Assembly: GCA_027482795.1 (NCBI GenBank) | Contig: JAIXVS010000380.1 | Span: forward strand, 1 to 8,546 | Length of the DNA: 8,546 nucleotides | Reading direction: 5' to 3' | DNA from: Rhodobacter sp. | Lineage (GTDB): Bacteria; Pseudomonadota; Alphaproteobacteria; Rhodobacterales; Rhodobacteraceae | In this document: piece by piece, positions 1 to 5,607 of the stretch | How the letters are laid out: each line of letters begins with the position of its first letter | How positions within the stretch are numbered: the stretch's first letter is position 1 | The notes under the pieces: model-generated | What the model saw: the letters and a program-made list of their open reading frames with translations, nothing else | What the model was told of the DNA's origin: nothing | The model's database searches: none | Translations under genes and position numbers: made by a program

Positions 1-1
1 C

Positions 2-436
2 TATGTGCGTCTGGCAGAAAACTGCGCGCTTCCTATCACCCGCATCGAGGAAGAAGCCCGCTTCATCCCACCTCTGCCGCCTTGGGACGCCCTAACTCTG
101 GGGGCGCAAGACATTCGCACCATACCTAGATCGTGGGCAGATAGACTGTCGCAGTGGCGCGGGATTTATCATATCGTCGATACTTTTGACGGCGCGCGCT
201 ATGTTGGGTCGGCCTATGGGGAAGAGAATATCCTTGGCCGCTGGCGCGCCCACGTTCAGCGCGAACGCGGCGTTACGGTGGAACTGGGCAAACGCGACCC
301 CATTAGTTTCCGTTTTTCCATTTTGGAACTGCTTGCACCCAATGCCGCGATGGAAGATGTTGTAGCGCGCGAGGGTTCTTGGAAAGAGCGCCTTTCGACA
401 CGCGAGCCGCATATCGGGGGGCTGAACAAGAATTGA
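2..436 (+). CDS. GIY-YIG nuclease family protein, C-terminal half (5' end outside window)
   Basis: The reading frame is already open at the first full codon (Tyr at 2-4), so this is probably the C-terminal 144 residues of a longer protein. A GTG at position 5 could be a start, but relatives I recall are about 250-300 residues with an extra N-terminal domain. Counting Tyr as residue 1, the GIY-YIG core is visible. It has GIYHIV at 54-59, YVGSA at 67-71, an arginine in GRW (Arg80) where the family has its catalytic helix Arg, the metal-binding-type Glu124 in AREGSW, and the terminal GLN motif ending at Asn142. All key residues are therefore present, and the protein ends where the family normally ends, so the 3' end is intact. 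GIY-YIG domains cleave DNA phosphodiester bonds with one metal ion; the substrate here is unknown. The stop codon overlaps the ruvB start, which suggests co-translation. Confidence 0.8.
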   Translation, partial: YVRLAENCALPITRIEEEARFIPPLPPWDALTLGAQDIRTIPRSWADRLSQWRGIYHIVDTFDGARYVGSAYGEENILGRWRAHVQRERGVTVELGKRDPISFRFSILELLAPNAAMEDVVAREGSWKERLSTREPHIGGLNKN

Positions 437-1458
437 CATTCGATCCCACCCTGCGCCCTGATGCGCTGCCCGAAGACCTTGACCGCGCTTTGCGGCCCCA
501 AACGCTGGCCGAATTTGTCGGCCAAGCCGAGGCGCGGGCGAATTTGGCGGTGTTTATCGAATCTGCCAAAATGCGCGGGCAGTCGATGGATCACACGTTG
601 TTTCACGGCCCGCCGGGTTTGGGCAAGACGACGCTGGCGCAGATTATGGCGCGCGAACTCGGGGTTGGCTTTCGCATGACCTCTGGCCCTGTGCTGGCCA
701 AGCCGGGGGATTTGGCGGCTATTCTGACCAACCTAGAGCCGCGAGATGTTTTGTTCATCGACGAAATTCATCGCCTATCCCCCGTGGTAGAAGAAGTGCT
801 GTATCCCGCGATGGAGGATTACGCGCTGGATTTGGTCATTGGCGAGGGGCCTGCCGCGCGCACCGTGCGCATTGATTTGCAGCCCTTTACGCTGGTGGGG
901 GCGACCACGCGATTGGGCCTGCTGACCACGCCGCTGCGGGATCGTTTCGGCATTCCCACCCGCCTTTTGTTTTATACCGAGGAAGAGCTTGACCTGATCG
1001 TCGCGCGGGGCGCGCGGCTGATGGGCATTGCGTCTGACCCCGAAGGCGTGCGCGAAATTGCGCGGCGCGCGCGCGGCACACCGCGTATTGCGGGGCGATT
1101 GCTGCGGCGCGTGATTGATTTTGTCACGGTCGAGGGCACGGGCCGGCTGACGCGCGAGATTGCCGACCGCGCGCTGACGCGCCTTGGGGTTGATAACCTT
1201 GGGCTGGATGGGGCGGATCGGCGTTATATGACTTTGCTGGCCGAACATTATGGCGGGGGCCCCGTGGGGGTGGAAACCATATCCGCCGCGCTATCGGAAT
1301 CGCGCGATGCGGTGGAAGAGGTGATCGAGCCGTATTTGCTGCAACAGGGTCTGATCCAGCGCACCCCGCGCGGGCGGATGCTGGCTGCGCGCGCATGGCG
1401 GCATTTGGGGCTGGATGCGCCGCGCGCGCCCAGCCAAAGCGATTTGTTCGAAGGCTAG
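433..1458 (+). CDS. ruvB: Holliday junction branch migration DNA helicase RuvB
   Basis: RuvB is the AAA+ motor that, with RuvA, drives branch migration of Holliday junctions during recombinational repair. The 341-residue product has the usual family length. Visible motifs are Walker A GPPGLGKT (59-66, Lys65), Walker B LFIDEIH (107-113), sensor 1 GATTR (156-160), the arginine-finger segment LRDRFG (Arg170), sensor 2 GTPRIAGRLLRR (215-226), and the C-terminal winged helix with TPRGR (311-315). The start is taken as TTG at 433, because Met-Thr followed by FDPTLRPDALPED matches where family members begin. Another in-frame TTG at 379 would add 18 unlikely residues, and no ATG is available until residue 47. 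The start sits in a TTGA overlap with the preceding nuclease gene. The last residues, SQSDLFEG, contain a possible sliding-clamp-binding pentapeptide. The order is unusual because ruvA is not the immediate upstream gene. Confidence 0.97.
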   Translation: MTFDPTLRPDALPEDLDRALRPQTLAEFVGQAEARANLAVFIESAKMRGQSMDHTLFHGPPGLGKTTLAQIMARELGVGFRMTSGPVLAKPGDLAAILTNLEPRDVLFIDEIHRLSPVVEEVLYPAMEDYALDLVIGEGPAARTVRIDLQPFTLVGATTRLGLLTTPLRDRFGIPTRLLFYTEEELDLIVARGARLMGIASDPEGVREIARRARGTPRIAGRLLRRVIDFVTVEGTGRLTREIADRALTRLGVDNLGLDGADRRYMTLLAEHYGGGPVGVETISAALSESRDAVEEVIEPYLLQQGLIQRTPRGRMLAARAWRHLGLDAPRAPSQSDLFEG

Positions 1459-1461
1459 GCG

Positions 1462-2085
1462 ATGGACGAAAAGCCCACCCCCGAGGCTGTGACCGCGCTG
1501 TTTACCCGAAGCACGGGCGAATATATGTTCGCCCGCTGGGGCCGCCCTATTGCGCCTGTGATTTTTGGCGTGGATGATGCCACGCTGGCCACGTTCAAAG
1601 GCGCTGTGCAGGCGATGGTGGCGCTGGCCCGCCATGACGTGGCGGAAACCGATCCTGAACTGGGCGCGAATTTGATGTTTTTCTTCGCGTGCACATGGGA
1701 TGAATTGTTGGATGTGCCCAACCTTGGCCAGTTGGTGCCCGATCTGGCCCCACTGGTGGCGCGTCTGAATGCGGCGGGGGCGAACCAGTATCGGTTTTTC
1801 CGTTTTGATGCGCAGGGGGCGATTAAGGCGGCTTTTGTGTTTTTGCGCATGGATGACCATTTATCCCAAACCCCCGCGCAGGATTTGGCGCTGGCGCAGG
1901 CGGCGCAGGTGATGTGCCTGTGGTCTGACACCGCCTTTGCCACCCGCCCGATTTTGGCGGATGCGGGGGGCGTGGGGGTGCTGCGGGCTGATATCGCCGC
2001 CGTGATCCGCGCGGCCTATGCCCCTGTTTTGCCGCAGTTTTCCAGCGATGCATCCCATGCCCTGCGCCTATGGGCGCGGCTGTAG
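1462..2085 (+). CDS. Conserved-looking hypothetical protein, 207 residues, between ruvB and DUF2161
   Basis: I do not recognise a named family. The ATG lies 3 bases after the ruvB stop and is preceded by GAAGG (1450-1454) at a spacing of 7, so the start is well supported and translation is likely coupled to ruvB. The product shows no signal peptide, no convincing membrane segment, no cysteine cluster and no nucleotide-binding motif; it looks like a soluble cytoplasmic protein. The N-terminal part (residues 20-40) has EYMFARWGRPIAPVIFGVDD, the middle has MFFFACTWDELLDVP followed by a Leu/Ala-rich helix-like stretch, and residues 110-140 hold NQYRFFRFDAQGAIKAAFVF. The C-terminal third is Ala-rich and probably helical. 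Codon use matches ruvB. From memory, a protein of this kind sits at this place in other Rhodobacterales genomes, so it is probably a real gene; its function cannot be inferred from sequence. Confidence 0.85.
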   Translation: MDEKPTPEAVTALFTRSTGEYMFARWGRPIAPVIFGVDDATLATFKGAVQAMVALARHDVAETDPELGANLMFFFACTWDELLDVPNLGQLVPDLAPLVARLNAAGANQYRFFRFDAQGAIKAAFVFLRMDDHLSQTPAQDLALAQAAQVMCLWSDTAFATRPILADAGGVGVLRADIAAVIRAAYAPVLPQFSSDASHALRLWARL

Positions 2086-2088
2086 CCC

Positions 2089-2775
2089 ATGCGCGAGGCT
2101 GATTTATACCCGCCCCTGAAGGCCTATCTGGAAGGGCAGGGGTACGTGGTGAAATCTGAAATAGGCGCCTGTGATATCATGGCGCGGCGCGGCGATGATC
2201 CGCCTGTGATTGTGGAAATGAAGCTGACCTTTTCGCTGGCCTTGGTGTTGCAAGGCGTGGCGCGGCAGGGGATGTTTGATGTGGTTTATCTTGCCACCCC
2301 CATCGGCCCCAAGGGCTGGCCCGCAAGATATAAGGATATCATAGGGTTATGCCGCCGTTTGGGTCTTGGCCTGCTGGCGGTGAAGGGGGACGCCGTTGAG
2401 GCGCATCTTGACCCCGCCCCCTATGCCCCGCGCAAGAATTTGGCCCGCGCGGGTAAATTGCTGCGCGAGTTTGACCGCCGTGTGGGCGACCCGAATATGG
2501 GCGGCACCACGGGGATTAAACGGATGACGCATTACCGCCAAGACGCTTTGCGCGTGGCGCAGGCCTTGGCGGATGGCCCCCTAAAGGCGCGGGAATTGAC
2601 CAAGCTTAGCGCCGTTTCCCGCGCCTGCGCGATGGCGCGCACCGATCATTACGGCTGGTTTTCGCGGCCTGAAAGCGGCATCTATGCGCTTACCGATACG
2701 GGGCGCGCGGCGCTGGTATTGCATGGCGATGAGGTGGCCAAGCTATTGAAGGATAACACAAATGCACAGCTTTGA
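2089..2775 (+). CDS. DUF2161 family protein, putative PD-(D/E)XK phosphodiesterase
   Basis: The 228-residue product matches my recollection of DUF2161, a family annotated as a putative PD-(D/E)XK phosphodiesterase. The N-terminal half shows a plausible nuclease core: an N-terminal helix (READLYPPLKAYLEGQG), Glu24, then Asp29 in ACDIM, a beta strand ending in VEMK with Glu43 and Lys45 (the E-x-K of the motif), and Gln55 in the following helix. Residues about 145-215 (from HYRQDALRVAQAL to GIYALTDTGRAAL) look like a winged helix-turn-helix, so DNA binding is possible. The substrate is unknown and enzymatic activity is inferred only from these residues. The ATG is 3 bases after the upstream stop, without a clear Shine-Dalgarno. 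The last 14 bases overlap ybgC in another frame. Confidence 0.85.
   Translation: MREADLYPPLKAYLEGQGYVVKSEIGACDIMARRGDDPPVIVEMKLTFSLALVLQGVARQGMFDVVYLATPIGPKGWPARYKDIIGLCRRLGLGLLAVKGDAVEAHLDPAPYAPRKNLARAGKLLREFDRRVGDPNMGGTTGIKRMTHYRQDALRVAQALADGPLKARELTKLSAVSRACAMARTDHYGWFSRPESGIYALTDTGRAALVLHGDEVAKLLKDNTNAQL
2749..2753 (+). promoter_or_regulatory. Ribosome binding site of ybgC, inside the upstream gene
   Basis: AAGGA stands 8 bases before the ybgC ATG and within the coding end of the DUF2161 gene. It fixes the ybgC start and is one of the few clear Shine-Dalgarno sites in the window. Confidence 0.6.
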
Positions 2776-3148
2776 ATGCCGCGTTTATTATGAAGATACC
2801 GATCTGGCGGGTATTGTTTATTACGCCAATTATCTGAAATTCATCGAACGTGCCCGCAGCGAATGGGTGCGCAGCCTTGGCATAGATCAGGCGCAGCTTA
2901 AGGCGGATACGGGTGTGGTCTTTGCCGTGCGGCATCTGACGGCAGATTACCTGATCCCTGCCAAGTTTGATGACCAACTGACCATTTTGACCGAAGTGCT
3001 GGACGCAAAAGGCGCGCGGATGGTGCTGGATCAGCGGGTTTTGCGCGGCGATGCCGTGTTGTTTGACGCGCGCGTCACGCTGGTGGCCATTGGGGCAAAC
3101 GGCGCGCCTGCGCGGTTGCCGCAAGCCCTACGCGCGGCGCTGGCCTAA
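2762..3148 (+). CDS. ybgC: YbgC-type acyl-CoA thioesterase (hotdog fold), Tol-Pal associated
   Basis: This is a 128-residue hotdog-fold thioesterase of the YbgC/4-hydroxybenzoyl-CoA thioesterase group, which hydrolyses acyl-CoA or acyl-ACP at the cytoplasmic face and is linked to phospholipid metabolism in other proteobacteria. The signature is complete: RVYYEDTDLAGIVYYANYLKF at residues 7-27, with Asp14 aligning to the catalytic Asp18 of E. coli YbgC, then ERAR at 29-32. The E. coli His in VYHASY is Tyr here (VYYANY), a common family variant. The start is the ATG at 2762, because AAGGA (2749-2753) lies 8 bases upstream and the protein begins at the expected place. The gene overlaps the DUF2161 gene by 14 bases, so the two are probably co-transcribed, and it precedes tolQ as in the classical tol-pal cluster. 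Confidence 0.95.
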   Translation: MHSFECRVYYEDTDLAGIVYYANYLKFIERARSEWVRSLGIDQAQLKADTGVVFAVRHLTADYLIPAKFDDQLTILTEVLDAKGARMVLDQRVLRGDAVLFDARVTLVAIGANGAPARLPQALRAALA

Positions 3149-3166
3149 GGCCCCAATAGGCGCGGT

Positions 3167-3184
3167 TTTGCCGAATGTGGCAAA
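3167..3184. promoter_or_regulatory. Perfect 6-6-6 inverted repeat upstream of tolQ (possible operator or hairpin)
   Basis: TTTGCC, six bases (GAATGT), then GGCAAA: the arms are exact reverse complements. It lies 18 bases after the ybgC stop and just upstream of the putative tolQ -35. No T-run follows, so an intrinsic terminator is unlikely; a regulator site or a weak RNA hairpin is possible. No regulator can be named from the sequence. Confidence 0.4.
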
Positions 3185-3188
3185 GATA

Positions 3189-3217
3189 TGTTCATTTGCG
3201 TTTAGATGCGCTATACA
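3189..3217 (+). promoter_or_regulatory. Possible tolQ promoter
   Basis: TGTTCA (3189-3194), a 17-base spacer and TATACA (3212-3217) form a weak sigma70-like pair in the 114-base gap between ybgC and tolQ, which is AT-richer than the flanking genes. The -35 is a poor match and the -10 a good one. A start of transcription near 3224 would leave about 40 bases before the tolQ ATG and would exclude the in-frame ATG at 3206 as the translation start on this transcript. Confidence 0.3.
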
Positions 3218-3262
3218 AAAATGAATATCAGGGCGAATGCCCATAAAAACAGAGCAGGCACT

Positions 3263-3958
3263 ATGAACACAGATACCCTTGCCATGGCGCAGGAGATTGA
3301 TTTCTCGCTGCTGGCCCTTTTCGCCCGTGCAACCCTGACGGTGAAAATCGTGATGATCGGGCTGATCATCATGTCGTTTTGGTCGTGGTCGATCATCATC
3401 CGCAAGCATCTTTTGTTTCGTCATGCGCGGGGGGAATCGACCGAGTTTGACACGGCCTTTTGGTCGGGCGAGCCGTTGGATGAGTTGTTTGATAAAATCG
3501 GCGGAAGCCCGCGCGGGGCGTCTGAAAAGATTTTCTCGGCGGGGATGCTGGAATGGCGGCGCAGCCACCGCGATGATGGGCGGCTGATTGCGGGCGCGCA
3601 GGCGCGGATTGACCGCGCGATGGATGTGGCCATTTCGCGCGAGGTAGAGGCGTTGAATTCTGGCCTGTCGTTTTTGGCAACCACTGGGTCTACCGCGCCC
3701 TTTATCGGCCTGTTCGGCACGGTTTGGGGGATTAAGCACAGTTTCGAGCAGATTGCGATTTCGCAAAACACCTCGCTTGCCGTGGTGGCCCCCGGTATTG
3801 CCGAGGCGCTGCTGGCCACGGGTATTGGCCTGATCGCGGCTATTCCTGCCGTGGTGTTTTATAACAAGCTGAATTCGGACAGCGAAAAGATTGTTGGCGG
3901 GTATGAGGCCTTTGCCGATGAATTTTCAACCATTCTGTCGCGCCAGTTGGACGCGTAA
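3263..3958 (+). CDS. tolQ: Tol-Pal system proton channel subunit TolQ
   Basis: TolQ is the ExbB-like inner-membrane subunit that, with TolR, turns proton flow into force on TolA for outer-membrane constriction at division. The 231-residue product has three membrane segments: about 25-46 (VKIVMIGLIIMSFWSWSIII), about 134-156, including the family motif GSTAPFIGLFGTVWGI, and about 172-200, including APGIAEALLATGIGLIAAIP. The large cytoplasmic part between the first two carries FSAGMLEWRRS. The start is taken as ATG 3263 because MNTDTLAMAQEIDFSL is the expected beginning. In-frame ATGs at 3206 and 3221 would add a basic, unconserved-looking leader. The Shine-Dalgarno is weak (CAGG just upstream). 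tolR follows after 3 bases. Confidence 0.96.
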   Translation: MNTDTLAMAQEIDFSLLALFARATLTVKIVMIGLIIMSFWSWSIIIRKHLLFRHARGESTEFDTAFWSGEPLDELFDKIGGSPRGASEKIFSAGMLEWRRSHRDDGRLIAGAQARIDRAMDVAISREVEALNSGLSFLATTGSTAPFIGLFGTVWGIKHSFEQIAISQNTSLAVVAPGIAEALLATGIGLIAAIPAVVFYNKLNSDSEKIVGGYEAFADEFSTILSRQLDA

Positions 3959-3961
3959 GTT

Positions 3962-4447
3962 ATGGCAGGCGGGGTTATCAAATCGGGCGGCAAAGCGGGG
4001 CGGCGCGGGCGCGGGCGGCGCGGTGGTGGCGCGGTCATGTCAGAAATCAATATCACGCCGTTTGTGGATGTGATGTTGGTGTTGCTGATTATTTTCATGG
4101 TGGCAGCGCCGATGTTGACTGTGGGAGTGCCGCTGGAACTGCCTGACACCGCCGCCAAAGCCATGCCAGACGAGCAGGAACCACCCCTGACCATCTCACT
4201 TGCCGCCGATGGGCGGGTGTATATCCAAGAAACCGAAGTGGCCGAGGCGGAACTGATCCCCAAGCTGGCGGCCATTGCGGCGGAACGCACGAAGGACAAG
4301 GTGTTTTTGCGCGCCGATGGGACGCTGGACTATGCCCGCGTGGCGGCCGTGATGGGCGCGCTGAATGCGGGCGGGTTTAACAATATTGGGCTGGTCACGG
4401 ATTCGGGTGGATCGGCCATGGGTGGTAATGCGGCGGGTGGGAACTGA
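3962..4447 (+). CDS. tolR: Tol-Pal system protein TolR (ExbD family)
   Basis: TolR is the single-pass partner of TolQ. The 161-residue product starts with a very basic Gly/Arg-rich cytoplasmic tail (GRRGRGRR at 13-20), then SEINITPFVDVMLVLLIIFM at 27-46. Asp36 in this transmembrane helix corresponds to the essential proton-carrying Asp23 of E. coli TolR. The periplasmic domain (about 55-150) includes LTISLAADGRVYIQ and VFLRADGTLDYARV, typical of ExbD/TolR, and ends with a Gly/Asn/Ala-rich tail (GGSAMGGNAAGGN). The ATG is 3 bases after the tolQ stop, with no clear Shine-Dalgarno, so translation is probably coupled to tolQ. An internal Met26 directly before SEIN is an alternative start, but the basic tail is usual in Rhodobacterales homologues as I recall them. 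Confidence 0.96.
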   Translation: MAGGVIKSGGKAGRRGRGRRGGGAVMSEINITPFVDVMLVLLIIFMVAAPMLTVGVPLELPDTAAKAMPDEQEPPLTISLAADGRVYIQETEVAEAELIPKLAAIAAERTKDKVFLRADGTLDYARVAAVMGALNAGGFNNIGLVTDSGGSAMGGNAAGGN

Positions 4448-4450
4448 CCC

Positions 4451-5563
4451 GTGGGCGTTTGGCGCGATATGGATACGGGCACAAAGGCATCTGCCATTGC
4501 CCATGGTGCGCTGATTGCTTGGGTGATCGTGGGCGATGTGCTGTGGCCGTTTGATACGTCTTCGATGCCCGAAGTGGCCAATGTATCGCTGATGAGTGAG
4601 GCGGATTTTGCCGCATTGCAGGCCAGTGCGCCAAAGGTGGATGCGCCGAGTGAGGCCCCGCCTGCGCCTGCCGAAGCGACCCCGCAGCCGCCCAAGCCAG
4701 CCGAGCCGCCCGCCGAGCCATTGCCCGAAGAATTGCCCGTGGCCGATGCTTCCCAGCCCGAAGATGCCCCCCCGCCTGTGGCTCCAATAGCCGAGGTGGA
4801 ACAGCCCATTCCTGTGCCGCAATCGGAAACCCCGCCCGCGCCGCGCCCGATGGATAGGGTCGCAGCCACCCCTGTGGACGAGCAGCCCGACACCCCCGAT
4901 GTGGCCGATCAGGCGGTGCCAGAGGTATCGGATGAGGCCCCACCCGATGCCGAAATCACGCCCACCGAAGAACCTGCCGCCGCCCCGCAAGAAGCCGCCC
5001 CCGTTGTGGTGACCGAGGCCGACCCCGCCCCAGAAAACGCGCCGCAACTGGCCCCCACAACCAGCATTCGCCCCAAATCGCGGCCCGCGCGGCCTGCGGA
5101 AACCCCGCCGCCAGATGCCGATGCCGAGGCGATTGCAGCGGCATTGGCCGAGGCGACTGCTGATGCGCCCGCAGATGCGGCGGCTGAACCTGCCGCCGAT
5201 GCGGGGGCCAGCGCCGATATTCCCGAAGGCCCGCCGATGAGCGGGGGCGAGATTGAAGGACTGCGGGTTGCGGTGAACAAATGTTGGGTGACATCTGCAT
5301 TGTCGACCGAAGCGATGAACACCATCGTCACTTTACGCGTCGAAATGAGTGAACAGGGAATACCTCTCTCTGTCGAAATGACTGATTTCGAAGGTGGATC
5401 ACGCGAAGCAGCTGACCGCGCCTTCGAGGCAGGTCGCCGTGCCGTTATGCGCGCCGTAAACGGTTGTCAGGGCGCAAAAGGTTATGATCTGCCGCCCGAA
5501 AAATACGGCCAATGGAATGTGCTAAATCTGATTTTCGATCCCAATGGAATGCGGTTAAGGTAA
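4451..5563 (+). CDS. tolA: Cell envelope protein TolA, with long acidic Pro/Ala linker
   Basis: TolA spans the periplasm and transmits TolQR energy to TolB/Pal at the outer membrane. The 370-residue product has a membrane anchor at about 15-32 (AIAHGALIAWVIVGDVLW), then NVSLMSEADFAAL, a segment I recall in alphaproteobacterial TolA. A low-complexity linker of about 200 residues (60-262), rich in Pro, Ala, Glu and Asp, follows. A C-terminal TonB/TolA-like domain covers about 263-370 (EIEGLRVAVNKCWV to NLIFDPNGMRLR). Cys278 and Cys339 are the only cysteines and could pair in the oxidising periplasm. The linker is not the Lys/Ala helix of enteric TolA. The start is GTG 4451, 3 bases after tolR, with GGGTGG (4435-4440) upstream; ATG 4469 is a real alternative that removes six residues. 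Codon use changes in the last 280 bases (see findings). Confidence 0.92.
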   Translation: MGVWRDMDTGTKASAIAHGALIAWVIVGDVLWPFDTSSMPEVANVSLMSEADFAALQASAPKVDAPSEAPPAPAEATPQPPKPAEPPAEPLPEELPVADASQPEDAPPPVAPIAEVEQPIPVPQSETPPAPRPMDRVAATPVDEQPDTPDVADQAVPEVSDEAPPDAEITPTEEPAAAPQEAAPVVVTEADPAPENAPQLAPTTSIRPKSRPARPAETPPPDADAEAIAAALAEATADAPADAAAEPAADAGASADIPEGPPMSGGEIEGLRVAVNKCWVTSALSTEAMNTIVTLRVEMSEQGIPLSVEMTDFEGGSREAADRAFEAGRRAVMRAVNGCQGAKGYDLPPEKYGQWNVLNLIFDPNGMRLR

Positions 5564-5598
5564 GCCGCGCCGCCCCAATTCTAACCCCGTGCCAAAAC

Positions 5599-5603
5599 GA
5601 GGA
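5599..5603 (+). promoter_or_regulatory. Ribosome binding site deciding the tolB start
   Basis: GAGGA lies 4 bases before ATG 5608 in the 44-base gap after tolA. It supports 5608 over the in-frame ATG at 5512, which lies inside tolA and would put 32 non-signal-like residues before the obvious signal peptide. Confidence 0.6.
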
Positions 5604-5607
5604 TAAA

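Noticed and set aside
775..1860. Minus-strand open frames opposite ruvB and the 207-residue gene
   Set aside because: The sense-strand genes are well supported. The antisense products are Arg/Gln/His-rich with no recognisable family, as expected from opposite-strand reading of GC-rich codons.
3206..3262. Extended tolQ start giving 19 extra residues
   Set aside because: The extra residues are basic and do not match TolQ N-termini, and the TATACA box lies after this ATG. ATG 3263 fits the family.
4196..5047. Long minus-strand open frame (283 codons) opposite tolR/tolA
   Set aside because: It lies antisense to two confidently identified genes. Its product is a Gly/Arg/His-rich reading of the GC-rich Pro/Ala linker, with no domain or ribosome binding site. 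It is a compositional shadow.
5512..5607. Extended tolB start inside tolA
   Set aside because: It would place 32 polar residues before a clear signal peptide. ATG 5608 has GAGGA just upstream.
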